A stretch of DNA of 62,668 bases from JALZVT01 sp964611345 (GTDB taxonomy: Bacteria; Pseudomonadota; Gammaproteobacteria; Pseudomonadales; Azotimanducaceae), in NCBI GenBank assembly GCA_964611345.1, contig CAZSYU010000015.1, forward strand, positions 1 to 62,668. Direction: 5' to 3'. Positions 25,383-35,622 of the stretch are shown here, one piece after another (the first letter of the stretch is position 1; each line of letters begins with the position of its first letter). The position numbers were made by a program, and so were the translations under genes. The notes beneath the pieces are model-generated. The model made no database searches, was not told where the DNA came from, and was given only the letters and a program-made list of their open reading frames with translations.

Positions 25383-26484
25383 TCCGTGCGAGTCGTTCAG
25401 GGGTGGACGGATGGGTTGACAGGTAGTCGAGCAGACTGGTCCCTGTAGCCGAGCTGGTTGATTCTTCTGGCTTTCCTTCTTCAGTATCGGATTGGTCTTC
25501 CGTGTCTGGCGTATGCAAAGAGTAGCTGTTCATCCTTTCGAGTATGGCGGCCAATAAGTTCGGGTCTAAGGAATGCTCCTTCAGCTTCTCGATTGAATAG
25601 TCGTCGGCCTCGCTTTCAAGCTCTCTCGAAAAAGCGAGTTGTCCCAGCACGACCGGTAGAGCGAATATTGTTTCGGTCATGCCACTGATGTCGCCGGTAA
25701 ACAACGTTAGAACCACCAGCCACCCAGAATTTGCGAGCACACCGGTTTCGGCGTGGTAGTTTCGCGCATGGCCAACCTCGTGCAGATACACCGCAAGAAT
25801 TTCTTCATCACTTTCGGCCAGTGCGATAAGTTCATCAGTAATGACGACATAGCCCCCGGGCAAAGCAAAAGCGTTGGGACCGAGTTTTTTACCTGCGTAA
25901 CGGAATTCTATTCGCGGCGGAAAACTGTCGTATGCGATCAGGTAGGAGCGTAGCTGTGTTGTTCGATCGTCTGAGAGCTTGCTGGGCTCAAGATAGAGTT
26001 CGTCCAATGATTGCAAAACTTCATCGCCAGCGTGTCTTGCTACTGATTCCGGTATTTTGGCAGCCAGATAGCGGGCGCCTGCAGGGACGCCCCAGATCAT
26101 AACGGCGAAAAGGAGTGTCGTAACTAATACCAAAGCGCCAATGGCGAGCGTGAGGTTGTTCTCGAGCCTGAAGGCCATGCGGCCCAAGTTTCCTCCGGGT
26201 AGAAGACGTTGTAGTTGATCTGCAGCCTCGTTGTCGTCGGTAACAAAGACCGCGCCGCTATTCCACTCGATGCGGCGGGGGGTATCCCCAATGCGGTCGC
26301 TGATCGATATAGAATCAGGGTGTAAATGGAGTGAGATTTCCCCGGTAACCAGCTGTGCACCCCTAGAGTTCACGAACAGTTTGGCGGGTTTGCTGCGCGA
26401 TGTTATGCCATCTTGGAACTGACCCAGAAGTGTGAAGGCGACAAACTTCGCAGCGTCGTCCTGATCAATCTCATCGTTGTTCAT
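25363..26484 (-). CDS. M48 family metalloprotease, membrane anchored
   Basis: 373 residues. An N-terminal soluble part of about 120 residues, then a membrane segment (LAIGALVLVTTLLFAVMIWGV), then an M48 peptidase domain with zinc motif HEVGH (VYLHEVGHARNYH) and the downstream Glu in RELESEADDYSIEKL. Such proteases act at the periplasmic side of the inner membrane in envelope quality control. A Ser/Glu-rich low-complexity stretch precedes the final SLLDYLSTHPSTPERLARI, the usual M48 C-terminal signature. The ATG directly follows the stop of the DUF898 gene (TGAATG), so the two are translationally coupled. Confidence 0.92.
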   Translation of the reverse strand: MNNDEIDQDDAAKFVAFTLLGQFQDGITSRSKPAKLFVNSRGAQLVTGEISLHLHPDSISISDRIGDTPRRIEWNSGAVFVTDDNEAADQLQRLLPGGNLGRMAFRLENNLTLAIGALVLVTTLLFAVMIWGVPAGARYLAAKIPESVARHAGDEVLQSLDELYLEPSKLSDDRTTQLRSYLIAYDSFPPRIEFRYAGKKLGPNAFALPGGYVVITDELIALAESDEEILAVYLHEVGHARNYHAETGVLANSGWLVVLTLFTGDISGMTETIFALPVVLGQLAFSRELESEADDYSIEKLKEHSLDPNLLAAILERMNSYSLHTPDTEDQSDTEEGKPEESTSSATGTSLLDYLSTHPSTPERLARIRQAAQ

Positions 26485-27519
26485 TCACACGCCAATTCCC
26501 AGGTCGAAGGCCTCGCCAAATTCTTCGCCAAATGCGCTCTGCTGCGTAGTTGCTTCGTTAACAAACTCATCCACGTTAACCGCGTGTAGTCGCAGAGACT
26601 CTATAAGGTAGTTGGTGATGCGAATTTTTGCCCATGGGTAGTACAACCCAAGTGTTAGTGCCATGAAAAAACCGTTCGTGATTGCGATTATTAGATAACT
26701 GCCTACGTTCAGTTTGTTGTTGATGACATTCTCGCCGAGCTGAAGATTGTTGTAGATCAATTGAAAACGTAGTGCGCTAAACAGCGAAAAGCCCATAAAG
26801 TAAGCAAGTAATAACAACGGTATAAGGACCAAGGATTCCTCACCAAGTGTGCTGGTAAGCATGGCAAACAAAGTCATGACAGCAATAGCATAGACAAACA
26901 ATATGAGCGCCAATATATAGAAGTCTTTTGGTGCAGCACTCAGCTTGAAAGGCGTGCTGCCGAGTTGATGGTTATCGACACCAAATTCTGCTTGCTTGAA
27001 CCATGCAAAAGGTAAGGCAAAACCTAGACTGAACATACCCAGTATTGGCCAGCCAATGTAGGCACCGAAGGCGCCACCGGCCTCACCAACAAAATTGAAG
27101 CGAACGTTGCGCCAACTGGACATATTGGCGTTAAACCTTAGTGCACGAACCACAACAAAAGGGATGGCGATAAACATCATAAGCGCCAGTAGGAGACCCA
27201 GGATCGGCAGCAACTCGATGGCGACGGTATAGATCAATAACAGTACAACCGCGATGATTCGTCCGCGTAAAATAGTCAGTGGTTTAGCGTGGTAGTTGAA
27301 GGTCCCGTCGGCTACGTGAGTATTGCCGTACAGGTAACGATTGGTACGAACTTTTGCCCATGCCGAGTAGATGCCGAGTGTGACGAATGACAACAGGATA
27401 TTGACGATCCAGATTCGAAAGTATTCGCTGCCGCTGCCATTGAAGTGAAATGGCAGGTTGCTCGATTCGGCAGGGGTGTTTGCTAGTTCGCCCCTGGCGT
27501 CGTTGAGGTTTTCGTCCAT
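26485..27519 (-). CDS. DUF898 (YjgN-like) membrane protein
   Basis: 344 residues with about eight membrane segments. FHFNGSGSEYFRIWIVNILLSFVTLGIYSAWAKVRTNRYLYGNTHVADGTFNYH is the DUF898 hallmark; a related motif recurs near the C-terminus (LTLGLYYPWAKIRITNYLIES), showing an internal duplication. Function of YjgN is not established. It is frequently encoded beside an M48 protease, as here, where its stop abuts the protease start codon. A purine-rich ribosome-binding site (AGGGAAGA) precedes the ATG. Confidence 0.92.
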   Translation of the reverse strand: MDENLNDARGELANTPAESSNLPFHFNGSGSEYFRIWIVNILLSFVTLGIYSAWAKVRTNRYLYGNTHVADGTFNYHAKPLTILRGRIIAVVLLLIYTVAIELLPILGLLLALMMFIAIPFVVVRALRFNANMSSWRNVRFNFVGEAGGAFGAYIGWPILGMFSLGFALPFAWFKQAEFGVDNHQLGSTPFKLSAAPKDFYILALILFVYAIAVMTLFAMLTSTLGEESLVLIPLLLLAYFMGFSLFSALRFQLIYNNLQLGENVINNKLNVGSYLIIAITNGFFMALTLGLYYPWAKIRITNYLIESLRLHAVNVDEFVNEATTQQSAFGEEFGEAFDLGIGV

Positions 27520-27568
27520 GTTTTCTTCCCTGTTCCAAAAAAGTTCCAGGAAACTCAGTCAGGCCCAT

Positions 27569-28168
27569 TCAGTTAGTTCTTAAGCCCTGCAAATGTTGGG
27601 TTTCGTTTAGGCTTTTGAGGTTGCGTTGGCCGGTGCTTGCACAAAGATACCGCGATATGCCGCAGTAGTGTACATCGGCAAACAGCTTCGGTTCCAACCC
27701 GAGGCAGTGGGTGCTCCAAACGTTAATAACTCCACCGTGGCAAAACACGACCGCCCGCTTGCCGCGATTGCGCTCAATAATACCTTCGATACCCCTTGCC
27801 ACGGTGTCGCGAAAACCGGCCATGTCGGTTTGTTTGCCGTAGTCGCCGCTGCTCATGCGTTGCCAGGCGGCATAGTTTTCTTTCTTTAATTCTTCTGCCG
27901 GAATATAACTTCGGCTGTCGCGATCAAATTCTGCAACTTCGTCGACAAGGTTGATCGTCTTGTCGGCCAGTTTGGCGTACGGCATGGCAGTTTGATGGGC
28001 GCGATTCATCGGGCTTGCGTAGACGGAATCTATGCTTTCATTTGCGGCCAGCCAGTTGCCGACAGCCTCGGCCTGTGTGTGACCCGTTGCTGACAGGTCA
28101 GGATCTGCCTTACCTTCATCGCGCACTACTCGTTCAGGCAAGCCGTGTCGTACCAGAATCAATTCCAT
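27569..28168 (-). CDS. Histidine phosphatase family protein
   Basis: 199 residues. LVRHGLPE near the N-terminus supplies the phosphate-accepting His within RHG; a second His in FCHGGVINVW near residue 144 completes the site. VYASPMNRAHQTAMPYA is the standard middle motif. Substrate is unknown (phosphoglycerate mutase-like, cobalamin phosphatase or protein phosphatase). It sits between the PHP protein and DUF898 genes in a same-direction run with gaps of 33 and 49 bases. Confidence 0.92.
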   Translation of the reverse strand: MELILVRHGLPERVVRDEGKADPDLSATGHTQAEAVGNWLAANESIDSVYASPMNRAHQTAMPYAKLADKTINLVDEVAEFDRDSRSYIPAEELKKENYAAWQRMSSGDYGKQTDMAGFRDTVARGIEGIIERNRGKRAVVFCHGGVINVWSTHCLGLEPKLFADVHYCGISRYLCASTGQRNLKSLNETQHLQGLRTN

Positions 28169-28201
28169 AAGTTACAAGTCTCCAGAAGTTGTTGTGTGCT
28201 G

Positions 28202-29536
28202 TTATTGCGTTGGCTTTTCGAACGCGATTTCTAATGTAGCGGCTTCACCGGGTGCCAGCAGCGCGTTGAGCACGGTGAGGGTGAGTGTTGCAGTTGACTT
28301 GTCGGTGGCAACGTCCACCTGGGTTAAGCTCTTTGGTTGCAGTGCGAACTGGCCTGCCGCTCGGGTGGTTGCTGGCCCGTCTGTATGTGCTACTCGAAAT
28401 TCTGCGCCTGTGTGATTGCGCAGCCACAACTGGGTTCTGCCTGAGGAACTCAAGCTGACTTTTTCAAGCGTAATGCTTGCCTCGAGCAATGGCTGCAATT
28501 CTGCCTTGCGGCCGATTAAGGTGTGGTTCCACCATACTATTGTGCGGCGGGCGAACAGGGCATCCTTGATCGCCTCTGCATTGCGCTCGGCAGCGAGCAC
28601 CAGTGTCACCGGCCGGTGTTGGTTCTTCTCTCGGTCGTAGTCCCAGGCGATAAGCTGATGCACATCAGACGTACCGATCAACGCCAGATTGTGTTTTAGC
28701 GCGAGCCGGTGAGCGTTAGGGTAGTAGTGATCGCCGTTGGCAATCTCTATGCCTTGCAATACATTGTTCTTAATCGCGGCACGATGAAACTTTGGCAGGT
28801 TCCAGTCCGGTTTTTCGAACAAGGGGTGATTCCAAAAGCTGAACGCACCCTGTGCGGCAGCGGCGTCGAGAACCTCTCGTGGATCACGCTCGGCAGCTAC
28901 CCCAAAATTCACCAATGTCATGTAAACCTCGCGGCTCGAAAATGGCGCCCACTTCGTTTCCTCGTCGCGTTCAACTTTGTGTGCACTCGCAAAGGCTTCG
29001 CTTTGGGCGCGAGCCGCAGCTTCCGCTTCAGCACGGGTGGTGAACAGGTGATCGGGCACGTAGTCTTTGATGCCACTCGCCTGCACGAGTGGATTGGCGT
29101 CTTTGATGAATACAGAATTGATGTGGCCTGTTTCGTCGATACGAGTGATCTCAACACCTGGAATAATCAGCACGTCGAGCGCTTTGGCTGAGCGTACGGT
29201 TTCTTCATAGGAGCGATTGCGGTCGGTGTTGGGGATATCTGCAATGTGTGGTTGCCACTCGAGATGTTCAGTAATGGCGATTGCGTCAATCACATCTCGG
29301 GCCGCTTCTTCCGCGCGAATGCTCGGCCATACATGCCCATCGGAAAATACCGAGTGCGTGTGCAAGTCAACGGCCAGGACCTTGAGATTGCCAACATCTG
29401 GGAAATCTGCGATTGGTCGGGCGTCGTCACGGGGGCGCGCATTGTCGTGAGCGAGCGTCTGCGCAGGCCAGATGCTGATGCTAAGCGCGATCATCGACAG
29501 GGTTAACCTCATGGGCAGTGACACGCGAGCGGACAC
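28202..29536 (-). CDS. Exported PHP-domain phosphoesterase (Sb-PDE-like)
   Basis: 444 residues. A signal peptide is seen at the N-terminus (MRLTLSMIALSISIWPAQTLAHD, with further upstream residues possible). The PHP domain starts at LAVDLHTHSVFSDGHVWPSIRAEEAARDVIDAIAITEHLEW, with HxH metal ligands, and continues through WNHPLFEKPDW and GTSDVHQLIAWDY. The C-terminal 130 residues are beta-rich. The family resembles the Sb-PDE phosphodiesterase described from Sphingobium for organophosphate diesters; a role in releasing phosphate from diesters in the periplasm is plausible. It is the first gene of the same-direction run that ends in M48. Confidence 0.82.
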   Translation of the reverse strand: MSARVSLPMRLTLSMIALSISIWPAQTLAHDNARPRDDARPIADFPDVGNLKVLAVDLHTHSVFSDGHVWPSIRAEEAARDVIDAIAITEHLEWQPHIADIPNTDRNRSYEETVRSAKALDVLIIPGVEITRIDETGHINSVFIKDANPLVQASGIKDYVPDHLFTTRAEAEAAARAQSEAFASAHKVERDEETKWAPFSSREVYMTLVNFGVAAERDPREVLDAAAAQGAFSFWNHPLFEKPDWNLPKFHRAAIKNNVLQGIEIANGDHYYPNAHRLALKHNLALIGTSDVHQLIAWDYDREKNQHRPVTLVLAAERNAEAIKDALFARRTIVWWNHTLIGRKAELQPLLEASITLEKVSLSSSGRTQLWLRNHTGAEFRVAHTDGPATTRAAGQFALQPKSLTQVDVATDKSTATLTLTVLNALLAPGEAATLEIAFEKPTQ

Positions 29537-29625
29537 AGCTATCTCCTTCTATCTCTTTCTGCAGTAGCCCAGTATAGCGCGGTACTCTGTGTAAGCCCGT
29601 ATACTGGTAGGTTCCCCAGCACTTT

Positions 29626-30894
29626 TTGTCATCCGAATTTGCGGGTGGTAGACACGGAGTTGCAGTTTTGCCGCGTTATTTTCTGGTTTTTGTTTCCGCC
29701 ATGGTGGCCATCGCTCCATTTGCGATAGACACCTATCTGCCGGCTTTGCCGGCGATGGCTGAGGCGTTCAACACCGATATTGTCCAGCTCAACTTCACCA
29801 TTAGTACCTATCTGCTTGGGTTTGGCGCCGGTCAGTTGCTGGGTGGGCCCATATCCGACCAACTTGGTCGCCGTCCGATTGGCCTGCTTGGGTTAGTAAT
29901 ATTCATTGGCGGCGCAATTGCGATTTCATTCGCGCAAACGGTTGAACAGGTGCAATGGCTGCGCCCCGTGCAGGCCATTGGTGGAGGCTTCGTGGCTTCT
30001 ATCTGCAATGCCATGGTGCGCGACAGTTACTCAGCCACCGAGGCGGCCAAGCGGTTTCCTATGGTGATGCTGGTAATGCTGGCAGCACCGCTCCTGGCCC
30101 CGGTGGTTGGTACGTTACTGTTGCCGCTAGGTTGGGAGAGCATTTTTCTGTTTCTCGCGATTTATGGACTCGTGATTCTCGTGGTCTTTAATACCCTGGG
30201 TGAAACAAACACGAACAAAACTGGCACCCTCAAGCTGGGTCATCTCATCCCACAATATTTGGAAGTTCTTGGGCGCCGGGTAGAGGGTGTACTTGTGCCC
30301 CTACGCTATGTGTTGGTGCAGGGTTTTGTCAGCTCGGCATTGATGGTGTTTCTGACCAATGCCGCCTTTATTTACCTTGAGTACTTCGACGTCGGTAGCC
30401 GCGCGTTCCCCTTGTATTTCGGCGCCAACGTGTTTGCCATGATGTGTTTCACACTGGTTGCTGCACGACTTGTGCGTCGCATAGAGCCCTATCGAATTTT
30501 CCGGATGGGCATGTATTCCCAATTGTTTTGGGTGCTGATACTTGCGCTGCTGGTTTTTAGTGGTGAACCGCAAAGCCTGTTATTTACGCCAATTATGGCA
30601 CTGGTGATTGGTTCATCAGGCCTGATTAACTCAACAATGAGCGGGTTGCATCTCGCCAACTTTCAGAAGTTAGCGGGTAGTGCAGGTGCACTCATGAGCA
30701 TGGCAGTGTTCTCGTTTGGAGCTGTGCTGGGTGCGCTAAGTGGTTTGTTGTACGACGGTACACTGCGGCCGATTGTAGGGGTCATGCTGGTGTCTGTGAT
30801 TATTGCCAACCTGATCGCCATCACTATTCCCAAACCATCGAGTTGGGACGACGCAGCTATCGCTGGTGCGCAATCGAAGTCACGGTTTGATTAG
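29626..30894 (+). CDS. Bcr/CflA family multidrug efflux MFS transporter
   Basis: Up to 422 residues, 12 membrane segments. The family start FVSAMVAIAPFAIDTYLPALPAMAEAF and GQLLGGPISDQLGRRPIGLLGLVIFIGG (motif A) are clear, as is MVRDSYSATEAAKRF. These drug:H+ antiporters export bicyclomycin, sulfonamides or, in other lineages, amino acids. No ATG lies before the first membrane segment in the right frame; the start is either the TTG at 29626 or a TTG within the next 45 bases, so the N-terminus is uncertain. It is divergent from the PHP protein gene. Confidence 0.88.
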   Translation: MSSEFAGGRHGVAVLPRYFLVFVSAMVAIAPFAIDTYLPALPAMAEAFNTDIVQLNFTISTYLLGFGAGQLLGGPISDQLGRRPIGLLGLVIFIGGAIAISFAQTVEQVQWLRPVQAIGGGFVASICNAMVRDSYSATEAAKRFPMVMLVMLAAPLLAPVVGTLLLPLGWESIFLFLAIYGLVILVVFNTLGETNTNKTGTLKLGHLIPQYLEVLGRRVEGVLVPLRYVLVQGFVSSALMVFLTNAAFIYLEYFDVGSRAFPLYFGANVFAMMCFTLVAARLVRRIEPYRIFRMGMYSQLFWVLILALLVFSGEPQSLLFTPIMALVIGSSGLINSTMSGLHLANFQKLAGSAGALMSMAVFSFGAVLGALSGLLYDGTLRPIVGVMLVSVIIANLIAITIPKPSSWDDAAIAGAQSKSRFD

Positions 30895-31043
30895 CCGCGG
30901 TTAATTGCAAAGACCCAATTTGATAACTCCTGTAGTGGTCTGCGCGATAGATGATACTGACCAATGCGCAAATTTCTGGTCTGGGGTGTGCGCTGGGCTG
31001 GTGGTACTATCCGCTCGATTTTGGAAGTTTTCTGGAAACCACG

Positions 31044-32213
31044 ATGTTCGAGCGCCTTGAGCCAAAACCTGCTGACCCTCTGCTGGCGATTATTGGCATG
31101 TTTGCCGCTGATGATCGAGCTGAAAAGATGGACCTTGGTGTTGGTGTATTCCGGGATGAAGTTGGTGCCACGCCAGTGATGGAAGTGGTCAAGGCGGCAG
31201 AGCGGCGACTAGTCGATAGTCAACAAAGCAAGGCTTATGTGGGCCTGTCGGGGGATCCAGAGTTTGTCGACTGTATTTTTGAGTTGTCGTTTGGTAACAA
31301 CAGTGCGTTGCGAGCTCGCTGTGCGGGTTTGCAGACGCCGGGCGGTTCAGGGGCGTTGCGGTTGGCGGCAGAGCTGATTCGCCACAGTAAGCCCGATGCA
31401 ACAGTCTGGGTTGGCCTGCCTACCTGGGATAACCATGGCCCAATACTTGAAGCAGCCGGTCTCGCGAGCCAAGGCTATGAGTATTTTAATGTGGCCGATC
31501 AGGTACTCGATTTTGATTCGATGGTAAGCGCGTTGTCAGGGGCTGCTGCGGGTGATGTCGTGTTGTTGCAAGGCTGCTGCCACAACCCAACGGGTGCAGA
31601 CTTGTCTCTGGAGCAGTGGCAGCGAGTCGCCGAAATTTGTAGCGAGCGAAAACTGTTGCCGTTCATCGATGTGGCCTATCACGGTCTGGGCAGTTCGCTG
31701 GATACCGATCTGGCAGGAGTGAACGCCATGCTCACCAAGGTACCAGAAGCGATCGTTACCGTTTCCTGTTCAAAGAACTTTGGCCTGTACAGAGAGCGAA
31801 CAGGGGCGTTGTACTTTTTTTGCGCAACTCCCGAGCTTGCCCAGATCACCCAGTCGAACGTGTTGTCGATTGCCCGGGCAGCCTATTCTATGCCGCCAGA
31901 CCACGGCGCGGTTATTGTTCGAACCATACTGCAAGATCCAGAGCTCACCCGGCAGTGGCGGGCTGAACTGGCGGCTATGCAAAAAAGAATGCAGACCATT
32001 CGTGAGCAGCTGGCAGCTGCGCTGGGTAACAATCAGGGCAGTATTACGAGCCAAAGCGGCATGTTCTCTACACTTAATCTGGCGCCTGAAACGATCACTA
32101 TGCTGCGCGAAAAGCATGCTATTTACATGGCGACTAGTGGTCGCATAAATATCGCGGGTTTTCGAGACGCTGACGTTGAACGCTTTTCGCGCACAGTTGG
32201 CCCGCTGCTCTAG
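31044..32213 (+). CDS. Aromatic/aspartate aminotransferase (class I, TyrB/AspC type)
   Basis: 389 residues from the ATG at 31044; the frame is open upstream to 30951 but the extra 31 residues lack homology. MFERLEPKPADPLLAIIGMFAADDRAEKMDLGVGVFRDEVG is the family N-terminus. VLLQGCCHNPTGADLS includes the PLP-binding Asn and PTG. SCSKNFGLYRERTG has the Schiff-base Lys. GRINIAGF near the end carries the Arg that holds the dicarboxylate in this subfamily. It transfers amino groups between aromatic amino acids or aspartate and 2-oxoglutarate. It stands alone. Confidence 0.92.
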   Translation: MFERLEPKPADPLLAIIGMFAADDRAEKMDLGVGVFRDEVGATPVMEVVKAAERRLVDSQQSKAYVGLSGDPEFVDCIFELSFGNNSALRARCAGLQTPGGSGALRLAAELIRHSKPDATVWVGLPTWDNHGPILEAAGLASQGYEYFNVADQVLDFDSMVSALSGAAAGDVVLLQGCCHNPTGADLSLEQWQRVAEICSERKLLPFIDVAYHGLGSSLDTDLAGVNAMLTKVPEAIVTVSCSKNFGLYRERTGALYFFCATPELAQITQSNVLSIARAAYSMPPDHGAVIVRTILQDPELTRQWRAELAAMQKRMQTIREQLAAALGNNQGSITSQSGMFSTLNLAPETITMLREKHAIYMATSGRINIAGFRDADVERFSRTVGPLL

Positions 32214-32322
32214 GGGGGCTCGCCCAGCCACTAGACGCGCTCCGGCTAGTGTGGGAACGTGCACGCAGTGAAGCAAGAATTCCGCTGCCAGAGAACTATA
32301 AAAGCACAAGAAGGGAGACAAC

Positions 32323-33195
32323 ATGAAGGTAGGCCTAGCATTTGCCAGCAGCATTGGCATCAATGGGGAAGAGTCGCTCGAGATTTGTCGCCGCGCGGAA
32401 GCGGCGGGATTCGAATCCGTATGGGGTGGTGAGCACGTCATTTTGCCCGATTCCATTGCCTCCAAATATCCGTATTCACCTGATGGCAAGATTCCCGCTG
32501 AGCCTGACACGCCTATTCCTGATCCGTTGATCTGGCTGGCTTTTGCTGCGGCGGCGGCGCCCAGCCTCAAGCTTGGTACCTGTATTTTGATCGTGCCCCA
32601 GCGCAACCCGCTGATTCTGGCCAAAGAGCTCGCAACGCTTGATCAGCTCTCTGGCGGACGCGTTGAGCTTGGTCTGGGTGTTGGCTGGATGAAGGAAGAA
32701 TTTGATGCGCTTGGTGTCGACTGGGCGCGCCGTGGTGCCCGTAACGATGAGTACATTGCGGCAATGCGCGCTCTCTGGTCTGGGCCGCATGCTGAGTTCC
32801 ATGGGGACTTTGTTGATTTTGACCCCGCCACCTGCAGTCCACGTCCTGTAAATGGTGACATTCCGATGCTGGTTGGTGGTGACTCAGAAGCAGCACTCAA
32901 GCGCGCGGTGCGTATTGCTGACGGTTATTTCCCTGGTGAAGGCGATGCTGCCCGGTTGGGTGAACTACTTGGGCGTTTGCGGCGTACGGCGCAAGAGGCT
33001 AACCGTGATCCTGACAGTATCGAGATTAACGCGATGTTTGGTGCCCAGTTTGCTGATCCGGCAGCGGGCGTAGAAGAAATGGCCGGGCTGGGCGTTGGCC
33101 GGATCATGGTGCCCGCATTCTTCTTTGCTGGACCGGGTGGTCTCGACAGAATGGAAGCCTTTGCCGAAACCGTGATGCCCCTGACCAAGAGCTAG
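32323..33195 (+). CDS. LLM-class flavin/F420 oxidoreductase (TIGR03619 type)
   Basis: 290 residues, luciferase-like TIM barrel. GFESVWGGEHVILP, LKLGTCILIVPQRNPLILAKELATLDQLSGGRVELGLGVGWMKEEF and PMLVGGDSEAALKRAVRIADGYFPG match the family closely. Such proteins use FMN or F420 and are common in actinobacteria and in marine gammaproteobacteria; cofactor here is not determined. The good ribosome-binding site GAAGGGAG precedes the ATG. A strong hairpin follows the stop codon. Confidence 0.9.
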   Translation: MKVGLAFASSIGINGEESLEICRRAEAAGFESVWGGEHVILPDSIASKYPYSPDGKIPAEPDTPIPDPLIWLAFAAAAAPSLKLGTCILIVPQRNPLILAKELATLDQLSGGRVELGLGVGWMKEEFDALGVDWARRGARNDEYIAAMRALWSGPHAEFHGDFVDFDPATCSPRPVNGDIPMLVGGDSEAALKRAVRIADGYFPGEGDAARLGELLGRLRRTAQEANRDPDSIEINAMFGAQFADPAAGVEEMAGLGVGRIMVPAFFFAGPGGLDRMEAFAETVMPLTKS

Positions 33196-33216
33196 CAGGA
33201 GCCGGGCGATAACCGA

Positions 33217-33244
33217 TGCGCGACGGCGACGATGCCGTCGCGCA
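33217..33244. terminator. Perfect hairpin between convergent genes
   Basis: An 11-base perfect stem, TGCGCGACGGC / GCCGTCGCGCA, with a 6-base loop GACGAT, lies in the 62-base gap between the convergent LLM oxidoreductase and katG genes. There is no U-run on either side, so if it terminates it would need Rho or act by stalling; it may also protect both mRNA ends. Confidence 0.55.
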
Positions 33245-33257
33245 GTTTGAACACAGA

Positions 33258-35486
<2,229 letters not shown>

Positions 35487-35556
35487 CAAAAGTCTCCGTT
35501 TGTATGATGTGGGGAGAATAGCCCGACAATTACACCGTATTATTGCTGTCTCTGTG

Positions 35557-35593
35557 ATCGATTATTTTTATAGTAACGATTGACTCTGACTAT
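35557..35593 (-). promoter_or_regulatory. OxyR-like binding site upstream of katG
   Basis: On the minus strand the four tetrads ATAG, CAAT, ATAA, CGAT are each separated by 7 bases. Against the OxyR pattern ATAG-N7-CTAT-N7-ATAG-N7-CTAT this is 13 of 16 matching positions. It ends about 70 bases before the katG start codon, in the 133-base gap behind the MutS-like gene, the location expected for a peroxide-responsive activator. Confidence 0.5.
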
Positions 35594-35622
35594 CTATCCC
35601 ATAGGCAGGCGGTAGTAGGTGG

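Noticed and set aside
32228..32254. Possible hairpin (CCACTAG ... CTAGTG) after the aminotransferase gene
   Set aside because: Only a short stem with an 11-base loop and no T-run; not convincing as a terminator.
31770..32624. A 284-codon open frame antisense to the aminotransferase and LLM genes
   Set aside because: It spans two real genes and their gap, with no recognisable domain or start signal.
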